A stretch of DNA of 64,000 bases, taken from Amyloporia xantha. Lineage: Eukaryota > Basidiomycota > Agaricomycetes > Polyporales > Adustoporiaceae. The DNA is taken from positions 1,302,001-1,366,000 of the forward strand of contig JAYKKR010000006.1 in assembly GCA_036971615.1 (NCBI GenBank). The letters run 5' to 3'. Under the pieces are notes generated by a model that was not told where the DNA came from, did not search any database, and worked only from the letters and a program-made list of their open reading frames with translations. Made by a program: the position numbers and the translations under genes. Below, piece after piece: positions 13,101-24,319 of this stretch (positions are counted from its first letter, which is position 1; each line of letters begins with the position of its first letter).

Positions 13101-14560
13101 AGACGAACAGACGCTAAATGAGGCTTGTAGATCGTATCGCGAAGACTGCTGAGGCGGTACAGCGCAGAAGAGATGGGCAGTGTGAGCGTGAACGGCAGCC
13201 ACGTCGATGCAGTTGTGCCCCGTGGATGGGCTTCCTACAAGAAAGTAGAAGGGGTGAGCAAGACCCAGAGAAGCTCCATACAGCCCCGACACATTCACCC
13301 GATACAATGATACGGATGCTATGTTGCGGTCGTGGATAGCTACAGGGTCACACTTACATGGAAAGCACGTCTGTGGTCCTTGAGTGTTTGCAGCTGTCCC
13401 TTGAGAGCATCATACCTGTGAAGCTGGTTTAACATCGCAACCCAATCGCTGGTAAAGTAATCACAAAGAGAGACAGTCGGCTGAACGGTAAATATTCTAG
13501 GAAATGAGTTTCTCCCGACATCTGTCTCAATATATGTGGCACTCGAATGCTCTTCGTGCGACGCACAGAAAGAATCGAGGACCGCTGCACACTTCGACCT
13601 ACTACCAGAAGATCCCGTGCCAATCACATCACCTTCGCAAGCATACAAGCTACTACTAATGCATGCCATATATGAGTAGAAGCATAAGCGAGCCCCACTC
13701 ACCGCGCTCTGAGCTCCCTCTCCCTTGCACAAAAGAAGCTTTCGACCTTGTCGAGCTCACTGTCGAGCATCTCGAAAAAGGCGCGCTCAACGGGTGCAAG
13801 CAGCGGAAGAAGCTCCTGCAGTGGCGGGTGTGAACCGGGAGTCCATGGCAACTTCATATTTCTCTGCACATTGTCACTTGCGGCGTGCGAACCGGGGACC
13901 TGTAACAGAGGCATTGAGATATCAGTCCGTGCTGATTCTGAATAGGGCAGACCAAGTGACGACGATGATACCTGTGATTTGATCATGGCAGAAGCTGCCG
14001 TACTCCGTCGTCGCAAACGAGGGAAGATGCCAGTGCTAGTACCCGTGTTAGATCGTGCCTGTACTGGGCTTATCTGACTTGCGCGGTCGTAGTCTTCGTC
14101 TGACCTGTTCCCACCAGAATGAAAAGGTGAATTGCTCGTACTCTCATTGTTTTCATAAGAAGACGCCGGGGAATCGGTGTGACCTTCCGCTCCCGTACTG
14201 GGTAATGGACTCAGCGGGAGCAGCGGCGTGGATCCAGGTTCGTTTTGCGGCTGGTCACGGCGTATGGCAGTGATGCGCTTTTTCAGACCACGATAGTCAC
14301 TAGAATCAATGAAAGCAGCTTGCATATATCCAAAACTGATATCGCCTTTCGTCAACGTACATGTACGCCTTTTTCCATTCAGGCGTCTGCCCACCATGAT
14401 ACCCCGTCAGCAACTTGTATCTGTAAGAAGTCACAAGAAATGCCAACCTGAGTTTCTTCGAGATATCTGGAGGGGTTATTAGGAGGATCGACAGTGCATC
14501 AGACGCACGTAGGTAAACGTGTCTACATACAAAGCTGAAGACGTACCGTGCAAATTTCAT
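10198..14560 (-). CDS. SYG1: SYG1/XPR1-type SPX-EXS phosphate exporter
   Basis: This family of multi-span membrane proteins exports inorganic phosphate under control of an SPX domain that senses inositol pyrophosphates. Traced exons, 5' to 3', are 14560-14547, 14466-14448, 14386-14361, 14299-13703, 13415-13358, 13234-12687, 12606-12579, 12523-12467, 12414-12300, 12232-12101, 12024-11872, 11814-11771 and 11703-11485. Further short exons run to the stop at 10198. SPX landmarks are MKFARYLEETQ, TPEWKKAYIDYRGLKKRI, EDYREAKKTLKKAV and VEVLNNYRTLNLIGFRKAL. EXS landmarks are WDGLLFVYGIFLVPVI, ARINYVFIF, LDLRTRLDYREYF, DFWMGDQFCSLVF, ILMDWSLLRP and MLEMLRRWQWNF. The tail ends with DQYRVTREVPLPYS and an acidic Asp/Glu stretch. 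The SPX domain is split by two long polar inserts. One intron (12686-12607) needs a GC donor. Identification is firm; the exons between 11485 and 10198 are only partly fixed. Confidence 0.93.
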
Positions 14561-15057
14561 GAAGGATCGTTAATCACTCGTTAGATGAGAAGAATGTATA
14601 TTCTGACGTGCAATTGCGGTTATGAACCCGTGTGCCGACGAGTTAGGCAGCGGTGGTAAGTGTGTCAATAGGCAAGTCCTATCTAGAGTGTGATTTTGAA
14701 GAACTCGTCTAATTTAAGCGCCTCAATGAATACTGTGTCACACGACCATCTCTGGGCTTTTCATACGCGTTTCAGTCACGTGCAGCGCGTTTAAACTTTA
14801 CAGCGCATCGCCTACTTTTTCTTTCCAGTCAACGGACCTGATTAGCACCACCACGCGAAGCACTTCACTTAGAGTCTCAGTCTTTATAGACGGAGACAAA
14901 GAAATATTTCTTTTACGAGCAACTTTAGTTCTGGTAAATGTTTTCAAGTCAAAGAACCCATGAGCGTTATCTGATTCGTACGTCCGATGTCGAAGGGGCG
15001 CTGGAAACATCGTTTGACGCGTTCTAACAAATATTAGTTCTAAAGTTACGTACCTGT
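14561..15057. other. Divergent promoter region
   Basis: This is a 497-bp spacer between the minus-strand exporter and the plus-strand F-box gene. One CACGTG palindrome lies near 14778, a typical bHLH binding core. In fungi the phosphate regulator Pho4 binds such sites, so a link to the exporter is attractive, but it rests on one site only. Confidence 0.35.
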
Positions 15058-16527
15058 ATGGGTACGTCCATTCGATGTTGCTGTCAGATTCTAGCTTTTG
15101 ACCGGCACTTCGGATCGTCGCTAGATATTCATACGAGACCATTGCAACTTCCACCAGAGATATGTGACAACATCATAGATCAATTCTACGAGGACCGTCG
15201 TGCGACCGCCATCTGCGGCCTCGTATGCCGCGCCTGGCGTCCGAGGACGCGCTTCAATCTCTTCAATTCAGTCGTCATAATGCAGTCTTCGGCCTATGAG
15301 CTCTTTGCAAGCATCCTAGAGGCCTCTCCAGAGGTTGCGGACCTGGTTCGCAGCCTCTATCTTGGCAGGCCTTCTACGCACAATGGACATGACGAAGAAG
15401 ATCGCGACAACAGCGAAATGCCTCCTTATCACAGATACCTCCACTTCTTGCACAAGTTACACGAGATCAGAGAGCTCATGCTTGCAAATTGGAATTCGTT
15501 CGACCTCTCTGACTTGAATGGCTTCCCTCCGTCGTTACCGATGCTCAAAGTACTCTTCCTGATGTCCATCGAAATTGAAGAATACGATTTCCTGCGATTG
15601 CTTCGCGCATTCCCCAAGGTCTCCGACTTGCGCCTGTGTGACGTCGACGTCCACAGCACAGACTATGCTACACTACCACGCTTTTTAGCACTCCCTATGT
15701 CCCTCCCTGACCAACCAATTCAAATAGAAAGCATGGTATACGCCCACTCGTCGTCCGTCCTCCGCATGGCACCTATCTTGAAGAAGACCCCGATGCTCCT
15801 CCATATACAGAAATTGCAACTAGTATGCAATCCATCCACAGAAGGATCTGTCGAAAATGCACAGCTTTTCCTTCAAGAAGCGGGCACGTCACTAGAACAA
15901 CTAGAGATTGCAGCTGTCCAGCGGAATGTTGGAGATCCATGGGCCAAGGAGATGTCTCTTGCAGACAATCCACGCCTGCGCTCTCTGCACCTCAAGGACG
16001 TCACCCTGACCATCCCGGAAATGGATGCCGAAATACCAGCCATGTACATGGCGAAAGCGCTCAAGCTGGACTGGATGACACTGTTGTTAAAGCAGCTCCG
16101 TCCTCTTCATACCGAGCTGCAGAGCGTCCAAATCATCTTGCGCATGTTTGACTGGGACGACTGGGACGGTTTCGACGACTACACTTCTCGTCTCGACTGG
16201 ACTGAACTGGACGAAGCTTTGGCTACTGTGGCAGCGGAGCATCCGCAGTTGGAAATCGAAATCTATGTGCGTCGCACCAAGGAGACGGAACTGGCAGAAT
16301 GGGTCGATGATGCTGTGGAGATGGTGTTGTCGCGCCTATCGCAGCTCATGGAGAAGAAGTGCTATCTGAATATTGTGTGTTTTCAGAATTGGGCTGCTAG
16401 CGGTGAACATATGGGCGGAGGCGTTCAGGGGCCATCGCGCAAATTCCGGTTCACGGGTCCTTCCGCGAAACGCGAAAGCGACCAGGGATCTCTGAGTGAG
16501 TACGTCATCCTCATACGGCCCTCATGA
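15058..16527 (+). CDS. F-box-like protein, single exon
   Basis: F-box proteins recruit substrates to SCF ubiquitin ligases by binding Skp1. This uninterrupted frame codes 489 residues, unusual here because nearly all neighbours are intron-rich. An F-box-like segment at about residues 30-70 reads LPPEICDNIIDQF, then AICGLVCRAWRPRTRFNLF. The rest consists of leucine-spaced stretches of the degenerate LRR kind common in large basidiomycete F-box families, for example PMLKVLFLMSIEIEEYDFL, followed by an acidic Trp/Asp-rich segment near residue 365. The true start may be a few codons further in, since the first 25 residues are unlike the family. The substrate cannot be predicted. These families are large and vary between strains. 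Confidence 0.75.
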   Translation: MGTSIRCCCQILAFDRHFGSSLDIHTRPLQLPPEICDNIIDQFYEDRRATAICGLVCRAWRPRTRFNLFNSVVIMQSSAYELFASILEASPEVADLVRSLYLGRPSTHNGHDEEDRDNSEMPPYHRYLHFLHKLHEIRELMLANWNSFDLSDLNGFPPSLPMLKVLFLMSIEIEEYDFLRLLRAFPKVSDLRLCDVDVHSTDYATLPRFLALPMSLPDQPIQIESMVYAHSSSVLRMAPILKKTPMLLHIQKLQLVCNPSTEGSVENAQLFLQEAGTSLEQLEIAAVQRNVGDPWAKEMSLADNPRLRSLHLKDVTLTIPEMDAEIPAMYMAKALKLDWMTLLLKQLRPLHTELQSVQIILRMFDWDDWDGFDDYTSRLDWTELDEALATVAAEHPQLEIEIYVRRTKETELAEWVDDAVEMVLSRLSQLMEKKCYLNIVCFQNWAASGEHMGGGVQGPSRKFRFTGPSAKRESDQGSLSEYVILIRPS

Positions 16528-17154
16528 TGTTTACCCTACTGTCGTATTAAGATGATTCGACCGATTCGGAAGATTCGACAGTATCAGTGGACATCGACGG
16601 TTCGACAGAATCAACAACCTAATAGTGACTTTGAACGACCAGGAGACGGCAGGTTTGAAAGCGGAGCTATCGCCGATAAGCGATATACTAATTTGCAGTG
16701 AGCGCAGTAGCTCGGAGGGTTTCTCATGACGGAAGACAACGCGAAGACAAGGCCTTATTACCATGACAGTTGTGTACCATATCAGTCTCAATCTATTCTG
16801 GCAAACAATTTGATTTTACCGGGACATCCACGCAATGGTTTGAATGGGTCGAGTCTGCTCCGCCGAGGCCCTGATGATCCGCAAAGCAAGGCAGGCGCAC
16901 GTGCATCGGTTCAACTCCTAGGTCACCAGAGATAGGACAGAGCGCTCATGTACGATCCAAAAAGCGCGGTCACGGTTGAATTGATGACGGAGCCGTCGAA
17001 GGGTGACTCGCATGTAGACGCTCTTGGTATCGATTACTGCAGTGTCGTACGGTCAGTGATCAGATATGTTCAGCAGGAGTATAATAGTCGATCAGAGACC
17101 AGACTCAATTTAACAACTTACACTAGCAAAGGAGAATCTCCACCAGCCTGAATC
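16528..17154. other. Intergenic, nothing seen
   Basis: This 627-bp spacer lies between the F-box gene and the dehalogenase. Only short frames without similarity are present. Confidence 0.5.
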
Positions 17155-18073
17155 ATGTCTGAATCATCTACGAGCATCCAGGAGAACGAGGGGCGCAAGC
17201 TATCGCAATTCAAAGTTCTCATTTTCGATGTATACGGGACGCTAGTGGTAAGTCTCACTTGAGCCGGCCCCCCTCCTCGTATCTGAAATAACAGGTTTCC
17301 AGGATTGGGAGACAGGCATAATGACGGCCCTGAAACCGCTTGTTGCGGGCACATCACTATCGTCAAAGACCGACGCTTTGCGCGCCTTCGATCATATCGA
17401 GAACGATCTTCAGACACGATATCCACAAATGCGCTACAGCGAGCTCCTCGCACGGACGCATGCAGACTTAGAAACACGTCTGGAGAACAAGGCACAGCCG
17501 GCCGAACCAGGAGGCATGGCCGAGACCGAGAAACCATCAGTTCAGACGAGCTCTATCCCGGTGGGAAACGCAGCAGGACTCCCAGACCCCCATATCGCGT
17601 TCGGACAGAGCATTGGGCAGTGGCCTGTGTTTCCCGACACCATCCCGGCTCTCACCTACCTCAGCACTCAATTCGCTCTTACCGTGCTCTCGAATGTCGA
17701 TCGCGCGTCCTTCGCCGCAACCCAACGCATTCTGGAGGGTTCGTCAGAGACGCGTCATTTCGCATTTGCCGCTATCTACACCGCTGAGGATGCCGGCGCG
17801 TACAAGCCCGATCCCAGAGCACGTGCGTATGCCCTGCGTCGGATCGAAGAGGAGCTGGGAGTGAAGAGCCATGAAGTGGTCGTGGTTGCGAATAGCGTGG
17901 AAGCCGACATCGCGCCTGCACACAAATTAGGCCTTGCTACCGCGTGGATCAACAGGCAAGGTTCAATCATCGGGAAGGATGATGTGGAAGGGTCAAAGGC
18001 TACGTTTAAGTTCAATTCGCTTGGCGAATTTGCCGAGGCTGTTAGAAGAGAGGTGGAAGATGCTTCTCGTTGA
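17155..18073 (+). CDS. Haloacid dehalogenase-like hydrolase, type II
   Basis: HAD-superfamily type II enzymes hydrolyse carbon-halogen or related bonds of small 2-substituted acids through a covalent aspartate intermediate; fungal members are of unknown physiological substrate. Two exons (17155-17247 and 17303-18073) give 287 residues. Motif I is FDVYGTLVDW near residue 25, with Asp as nucleophile; the tyrosine variant is typical of the type II haloacid dehalogenases. Motif II is LSNVDRAS. The motif III lysine lies in YKPDPRARAYALRRIEEELG. The C-terminal loop VVVVANSVEADIAPAHKLGL corresponds to the family's conserved acidic motif. The intron falls inside motif I. The gene is convergent with the P450, 170 bp from its stop. 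Actual dehalogenation is inferred, not shown. Confidence 0.85.
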
Positions 18074-18243
18074 TAACAGTGTATTATGACTCAACGTACA
18101 CCATTGTAGACCGACTTTGACGTCCGTTGATTACGGATCGCTCAAATTGTGCTACGACATATGATACTTCTCAAGATAGAACAAGCAAGAAAGGTTACGA
18201 CAAGATCCGGGGACAATCGAATAGGTTGCAGTAGATCAACCAC

Positions 18244-20367
18244 TCACAAGCTGACATCCTGACGCTTCCTGAACATGACTTTGACATCGTCCGCCGGCAT
18301 GATGGCCGTCACGATCCACTTATTCTGTGGGCGGCCCAAGTCACCCTCCATCTTGATGTCATAATTCAGAAGGATATAAGTCATCATGAGTTTCAACTCC
18401 GTGACCGCAAAGAATCGCCCAGGGCTGCATGAGACGATCGAGCAATTCAGAGCCAGTCATTCATTCAGAGTATGCGACTGACCAGGCATGTTTCCCGTGG
18501 CCGAAAGCAACGAATGAGGGCGACGTCTGCACGAACTGATGCCCAATGTTCTCCTTCTCATCCCCTCGCGAGTCTGAGAAGCGGAATGGCTTGAAGACGT
18601 GTGGTTCTTCATAAATGGCCTCGTCATGGTGCGTGCAATCGACTGCAGCGACAACCATGGTCCCGGGCGGGATGCGGCTTCCATCGGAGAAGGTGACCTC
18701 CTTCAATGCTTTGCGGAGGACTGCGGCTGTGATTACCATTCCTCAGTCTCACGAATAGAGAGCATGCTTAACGCAGGTCATGTGCTAGTACTTACTGGCG
18801 CCGGCGCCGTTGAATCTCTGGGACTCCTTCAAGAAGCTATCCAGCTTGCGCATCTTAAGGAATGCCGTCTTCGTCCATCCGTCCTCTCGCAGGGCCGTTT
18901 CGACCTCTTCGCGCAAGGGTTCCACGAACTCAGGGCTTGCCGCAAGGTGATAAACCGCATGTGTAATGCTCTGCCAAAATTAGCAGAATCAGACACTATG
19001 GGAAGCCCGATAGCTGCATACCACTCACCGCGCTCGTCGTGTGGATAGCACCAAAGTTGGAGGCCAAGTAGCATTCAAGAATACATTGATCGCCCAGTTC
19101 CATTTCATCTGCCTCTTCTACCAGCCATGTGAGAAGATCGTTCTAGATGCACGTTAAAAGTGCAAGCGGCTATTAGTATGGGCGAGGAGTATGATAAGAA
19201 ATTCGACCAACAGGTTTGTTCGACGAGTTCTCTCCACATTCCTTCAAGGCCTTGCGACGCTCTGCAACTGCTGGTCCCATGAACTTGGCCATACGTTTCC
19301 TGGTCCTTCGAGTCCAAGGAAGCAGGTTACCGACAACACTACCATTAACACGTTCAATATGAGGCCGTGTCCTCGACATCATCGTCCACAATCCTACTCA
19401 CGGCTGGAGAAGCTTGGGCGTCATATTCACGAGTGCTCTTGTCTTCATGAATCCATCCATGAAAGTCTCACATATATCGTATAGCTCTTTTTCGCGACCT
19501 ACCAAGAATCGTCAACTCGGTCAAACCCATGACGTTTGATACATGATACACACATAAGGGATATCCAACGAAGGCCCGGTTGGAAATACGGATAATCAGC
19601 TCCACGAAGAGCGGATAGACTGAGTAGCTGGTCCATTCTACGGATGCTATGTGAGCGTAGTTTGCAAATTACCAGGAGACGCCAACCGTTATGTTTCGCG
19701 GGGAAAAGCTCCTGATACCCAATGGTGAGCTCGTCCACCATGCTCGGCAAACACGAGGGCAGTTGGCGTGTTAACTTCCCACTGATGAGGTTGATTTGGA
19801 GTGGATGTGCGTCGGTCTCACGGCCAATAGTATATTTCACTTGAAACAGCTTGATGAAATCGATTTTACTCTCAGGCTCACGTCTCACACTGATAACAAA
19901 CAGAGTGCTCACCTCGCTAAAGAAGTTGTAAAAAGACATCTGATCGTCCGGAAATTTGCGAAGTTCGTCGTTCATCTTCGGGCCACTGACCACAACGAGC
20001 CATGTAGCGGGTAGTGCAATCTTGAACACGGGATACTTGGACGATCCAGTACGTTAACAAAGTGATGACGCCAAGAGCAGACACAAGGTACCTTTTGATA
20101 ACCCTCGTTGAGCATTGCTCGAGCATCACGATAGTACTTGAAAGCACCTAGATATGAAAGTACAGGGCCAGAGGGACCAATCGTCGGAATAGAGTGAATC
20201 TGGGACCTATGTTCAGGCAGTGTGGACACATTGATGAGAGAACGACTCACGGGGTTGTTACGTCTTCGGATGAAGAGCACAACAAAGAAGGAAAAGGCAG
20301 CAACACACAGAAGCTGTGTTTCGAAAGTCAGGGCAGTCAACATGGGTACTGTATAATAGGAGGCCAT
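18244..20367 (-). CDS. Cytochrome P450 monooxygenase
   Basis: This is a haem-thiolate monooxygenase, probably anchored in the endoplasmic reticulum. The N terminus has a hydrophobic anchor ([15 protein letters not shown]) followed by basic residues and, after an intron, a Pro/Gly hinge [13 protein letters not shown]. The I-helix region reads FGAIHTTSA in place of the classical AGxDT. This GAIHTTS form is typical of a large fungal group that includes ent-kaurene-oxidase-like enzymes. The ExxR motif is ESQR. The haem loop [18 protein letters not shown] provides the cysteine ligand and is split by an intron inside the Cys codon. The C terminus ends in FRKRQDVSL. The 18244 stop and 20367 start are well defined, though several middle exon edges are approximate. 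I cannot assign a CYP family number or a substrate. Confidence 0.9.
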
Positions 20368-21648
20368 TCCGCTGCAAGACAGCTAGTGTCCGCAATGGCG
20401 ACTCCTTTAAATAGAGTCGACGAGGACCCAAAGGAGACCAGCAACATCGTGTTCTAAAACATCGTCTGACTCACATACGACCACCTTTTTTCTGTAAAAT
20501 AGAAACGAATTCATCAGATCAGTCGTACTGGTGGGAAGCGAATACGCCACAGGATATTCGCCCAAGACCGATCCTACTAGCTCAGTGAACCCGGAGCTCC
20601 TTTTCGGCTCCCCAGAAATGCTAATCGGTGAAGGGCTGCGCACCACTGCATCTGCGGTTGCAACGTATCCAAATAACTTCAAGCCACGTTTCTTTGCCAT
20701 GAGACACAAGGTTGGAGGTACGTAAAAAAGATGCAAGATCTTTAGCGACAAGACAAGAAATAAGCAATCGCACAGATTAATTGTCTCATTTGAAGATCAA
20801 GGTAGACCTTCTGCTGAATTTAGAGGCCAATGCTAGGATCAGGAGTCGCGAGCGCCACGCCGTCGTAACACGAGTCAGGCTTCATCTGGCAATGACAATG
20901 AACGTCGAGCTGCGATAAAGCCGTGATGAATTTTGAAATTGAACTTAAGTTCGGTCATCACAAGACTCACAGCTCTGATTAATCCCAGGTCGTTGTCCGA
21001 ATAGCAGTCAAAACTTGGTCGGACACTGGTTAGTGAACTGCCGCACTATGATAGATACTTATTTCCTCCTGAGTCCGCATGCCTAGGGTTTACAGCTCAC
21101 CGGCTGTGCGACTGGTAACATCTGCTTGTAAAGATAATGAGACATCTCGAATGCCAGTCATAGGCAGTGTCACCTACCGACCACTCGGCTTCTGCCTCGA
21201 ACAGCAGGGCACAAGGTTAGAACGCGCTGTGCGGCAGATCACGCCACATCCACGATTTTCGTGGAGTAGTTGAGCGGAAATCGTACCAGTTTGCGCAACA
21301 TAGGCATCCCGCACAAGTACCTTTTGCGCACGGAGCTGCCTCATGCTGACGACTGACTTTCCACAAAGCGCAAGATACTAACTATTGACCGCTTATCGAG
21401 GCACTCTGCCATGCCTAGTCTTCAATGGTCGCCACTGCGCCTTCTCGTACAAGTCTCGTACGATTGGAGTGCTCGCGACTAAAGCTTGACTAAAAGCCGG
21501 GCGGATCTCACAGATCGACTATGGATAATCGCACACAGAGATGACCGAACAAATATAAGCGCGGTACAAAAACGTCCGGAGCATGCGTCAACAAAGGCAA
21601 AGTCCTGCTATTCCTGGTATCAGACGACATACTTGGTACCATCACGCC
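20368..21648. other. Intergenic: P450 promoter and GH28 3' flank
   Basis: This is a 1.3-kb gap. No frame above about 115 codons is present and none is recognisable. No repeat was noticed. Confidence 0.45.
20405..20414 (-). promoter_or_regulatory. TATA-like box of P450 gene
   Basis: On the minus strand this reads CTATTTAAAG, about 40 bp before the P450 start codon. It sits in a short imperfect palindrome (GACTC..GAGTC). The short distance would leave a very brief 5' UTR. Confidence 0.3.
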
Positions 21649-23689
21649 CTAGGTTGAAGGCGTAGTACAAGGGAAATCGAGCTGTTAAAAAGGGTGGTCA
21701 GCGGTAAACGAGAGCAGCTAGGGCTGCGATCACGCACCTCGCTTGTGCTTGCGATGTTTTCACAAATGTAAGTCGCAGTGCCATTGGGCGCAGTCAGATG
21801 GATGCCGGTTGCGGTAATATCCTGGCACTCCGTTGAGCACTCTAGACTGACGACAACGCTGCCCTCTGCGCCTGACGAAGTACCCGTTACGTTGATGTCT
21901 ACGCGTGGACGGCATTGCGGTCAAAATGTGCGCAAGTCATCCAGCGGCAGAAACATACAGTGCACGTCGGAGATAGTCAAGTTGCTCGGATACTCCTCGC
22001 ATAGGCTGGTGCTCGTATCGTAGCACTGCGGTCACTGCCTCAGCATCTTCATGCTGACTTTGCCTTTTGAGTAACGTACCTGGTCGAGGAGGATTGGATT
22101 GTCGACGTCGTAAACTGGCCGTCGGTAACTATCAGTCAGTCGGAACATATCAGACACCGCGGTAGCTTCTTGCCGTAAAAGTTCTCAAACGTGATGTTCT
22201 TCACGTAGCCAGTTCCTCCACCTGCCGTACTGTCTAACGGTACACGGGGCAGATCTTGTATCAAGAGCGCGTAGCGATTGAGAAGGGGAAAGACGCACTG
22301 GGACTGGGGTTCCCGCCAAATACCTTGATACGGGCGCCATTCTGTGCATGACGCATCGTCACGTTCGAGACAAAGACGTTAGCGACGATGTCCGTCTCGC
22401 CCGCATACTGCACGAGCCCCGAATCAAGATCATGTATCGGATTCTTCATCAGAGAGAAGATTTCACTAACGCACCTGTCCAAGGCTGCCGACCGAGATGC
22501 CATGCGAGCCATTGCACCACATGTTGCTTACGACAATGTTCGTGCTGTTGGGCTTGAATGCTGGCAACCGATCATGTGAATACGGAAAGCGAATGCATCA
22601 CTTCCGCGACACTTACAGACACAGTCATCGTCATTATTCACAGTGGAATCCGTTATTGTAACGTATGAGGAGCGATAGATATCCCAGCCGTCTGCACAAG
22701 GTATGTTCAATCGGAGGAAATTTGGAACGGAGGGCAGACATACCGGAATTCACAGCCGGGGCGCTTGAATACGAGACGGAGCTGATGCTACAACGTGCGC
22801 GAAGATCAGGTTTGCATTGCGTACTACAACTATGACAACTCACTTTATATTCCTGTACGTGACATTCGTGCTCTGATACACAAACTGTCACCGGAAGTGA
22901 GAACAGCTCCTCAACACTATCTCACGGACCGGCTCACATTGTTCTTGACAGAGGGCCCATAATATGGAATGAGGCTTCGAGCAGATGATGTCAACTTGGG
23001 ATTCACTCACCCAGAATGGCGAACTGATCTCGGTGATATCTTCGACAAGCACGTTCGACGCGTTCCCGACAGTCAAAGGAACGGGTCGCGCGAACGTCGT
23101 GGACGAGCCTCCTGCAGTCCCCGCGTTCTGCATGTCTCGACAAATCATCAGACCCTGTCAGCGCCGCAGCCAGGAGCACGAGCAGACCTGCGTAGTATTG
23201 AACGTATCCCACCAAACTTGGCCGTTGCCGTCGATGGTACCTCCGCCATACAAGTGAATATAGTCTCCTGAAAGGAACCAGAACGTCGTCCTGCGATAGG
23301 CACATTAATCGATACACTTGAACAAGCCAGCTAGACAAATACACACGCGTTCTGATATGTCATATACAGGCTGTTCGGAGACCAATACGCGATATTGGGG
23401 GTGTATTGCACTGCACGCCTGTCATAATATTACCTTCAAGAACGGGCATCTACTCACCTGTTCCACTGAGCACTATATCCACGTGGCTTAGCCCCTGCGC
23501 CACCAGCAGTGTGTTCACGCTGTAATAACTGTCAAGGATGATCGCCGCGTTCTCGGAACAGTCCTTGAAAGCCTGGTTGATACTGGGCCCATCATCGCGG
23601 CCTCCTCCGAGCGGCCTGACCGCGCAAATCTTGTCCCACGCAAGCACAGAAGAAGCTAGAGACACGACAAGCAAGAGAGGTAAGCGCAT
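21649..23689 (-). CDS. Secreted GH28 polygalacturonase (exo-type), copy 1
   Basis: GH28 enzymes cleave the galacturonan backbone of pectin by inversion. The signal peptide is [17 protein letters not shown], followed by WDKICAV; a Met ten codons upstream (23719) is possible but would bury the signal peptide. The first exon is 23689-23458. Later exons give [16 protein letters not shown] and [20 protein letters not shown]. The catalytic blocks follow: NSDGWDIYR (normally NTDG), [20 protein letters not shown] and ARIKVFGG. After these the protein reads [12 protein letters not shown] and ends [12 protein letters not shown]. All catalytic acids, the His and the Arg-Lys pair are present. The NxDGWDxYR form is the one seen in exo-acting fungal enzymes. 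The Thr-to-Ser change is conservative. Copy 2 lies at 40009-42091 with the same exon plan. Confidence 0.92.
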
Positions 23690-24319
23690 ATTGAGATCTA
23701 GGTCAAACTCAAGACTCAAGAAACTGAACGCCTCGAACCTGTTTTACGACCGAGTCGCTGTGCTATTTTATGTTCTCCGTTGCCCCTACCGTCACGAGGC
23801 CTCCCCTGACGGAAGTGCCGTAAATGAGGTACACGCTCACGCAGCGGTCCGCCATGGGATTGGACGGTGTCGAAGGAAATAAAAATATACGCGCTTGTTG
23901 ATGAGAGACGCGGTCAGGCGCGATCAGGAGGCGGGCCGGTGCCTACTACTTTCTGGACACGCGTTGGCATCACGTGTACCGCGCTTCCCCGCTCATGTCG
24001 AGCTAACGCCGCGGCGCACTCTCTTGCGGTTCGGGGTCTGGAGTTCTTGTCAGGAATCCTCCAGGCGTATGGGCATGTTCTCACCTGCGTTACTGTTCCA
24101 ATGGGTTTTGAGCCGAGTTCTTATGCGCATCGTAACTTGTCAGCATCATCTCACACTTGATTCTCGGTTCTCGATAGAGGAAACCCGCGGTCGTGTGTCC
24201 ACGGCATTGCACGGTCCATCTATCGACCAAATGACTCGCTGCGAGACCAAGTCATGCAATTACCAGAAAGTAAAGTACTATCAAGAAATATGAATAAAGA
24301 GCCACTCAACACTCAACGA
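23690..24319. other. Intergenic: GH28 copy 1 promoter
   Basis: This 630-bp region is upstream of GH28 copy 1 and downstream of the next minus-strand gene. Short frames only; no gene is supported. Confidence 0.5.
23763..23772 (-). promoter_or_regulatory. TATA-like box of GH28 copy 1
   Basis: On the minus strand this reads CATAAAATAG, about 75 bp before the start codon at 23689, a normal distance for a regulated secreted-enzyme gene. Confidence 0.35.

Noticed and set aside
17305..17787. 160-codon plus-strand frame
   Set aside because: It lies out of frame within the dehalogenase, whose motifs and splice sites are clear.
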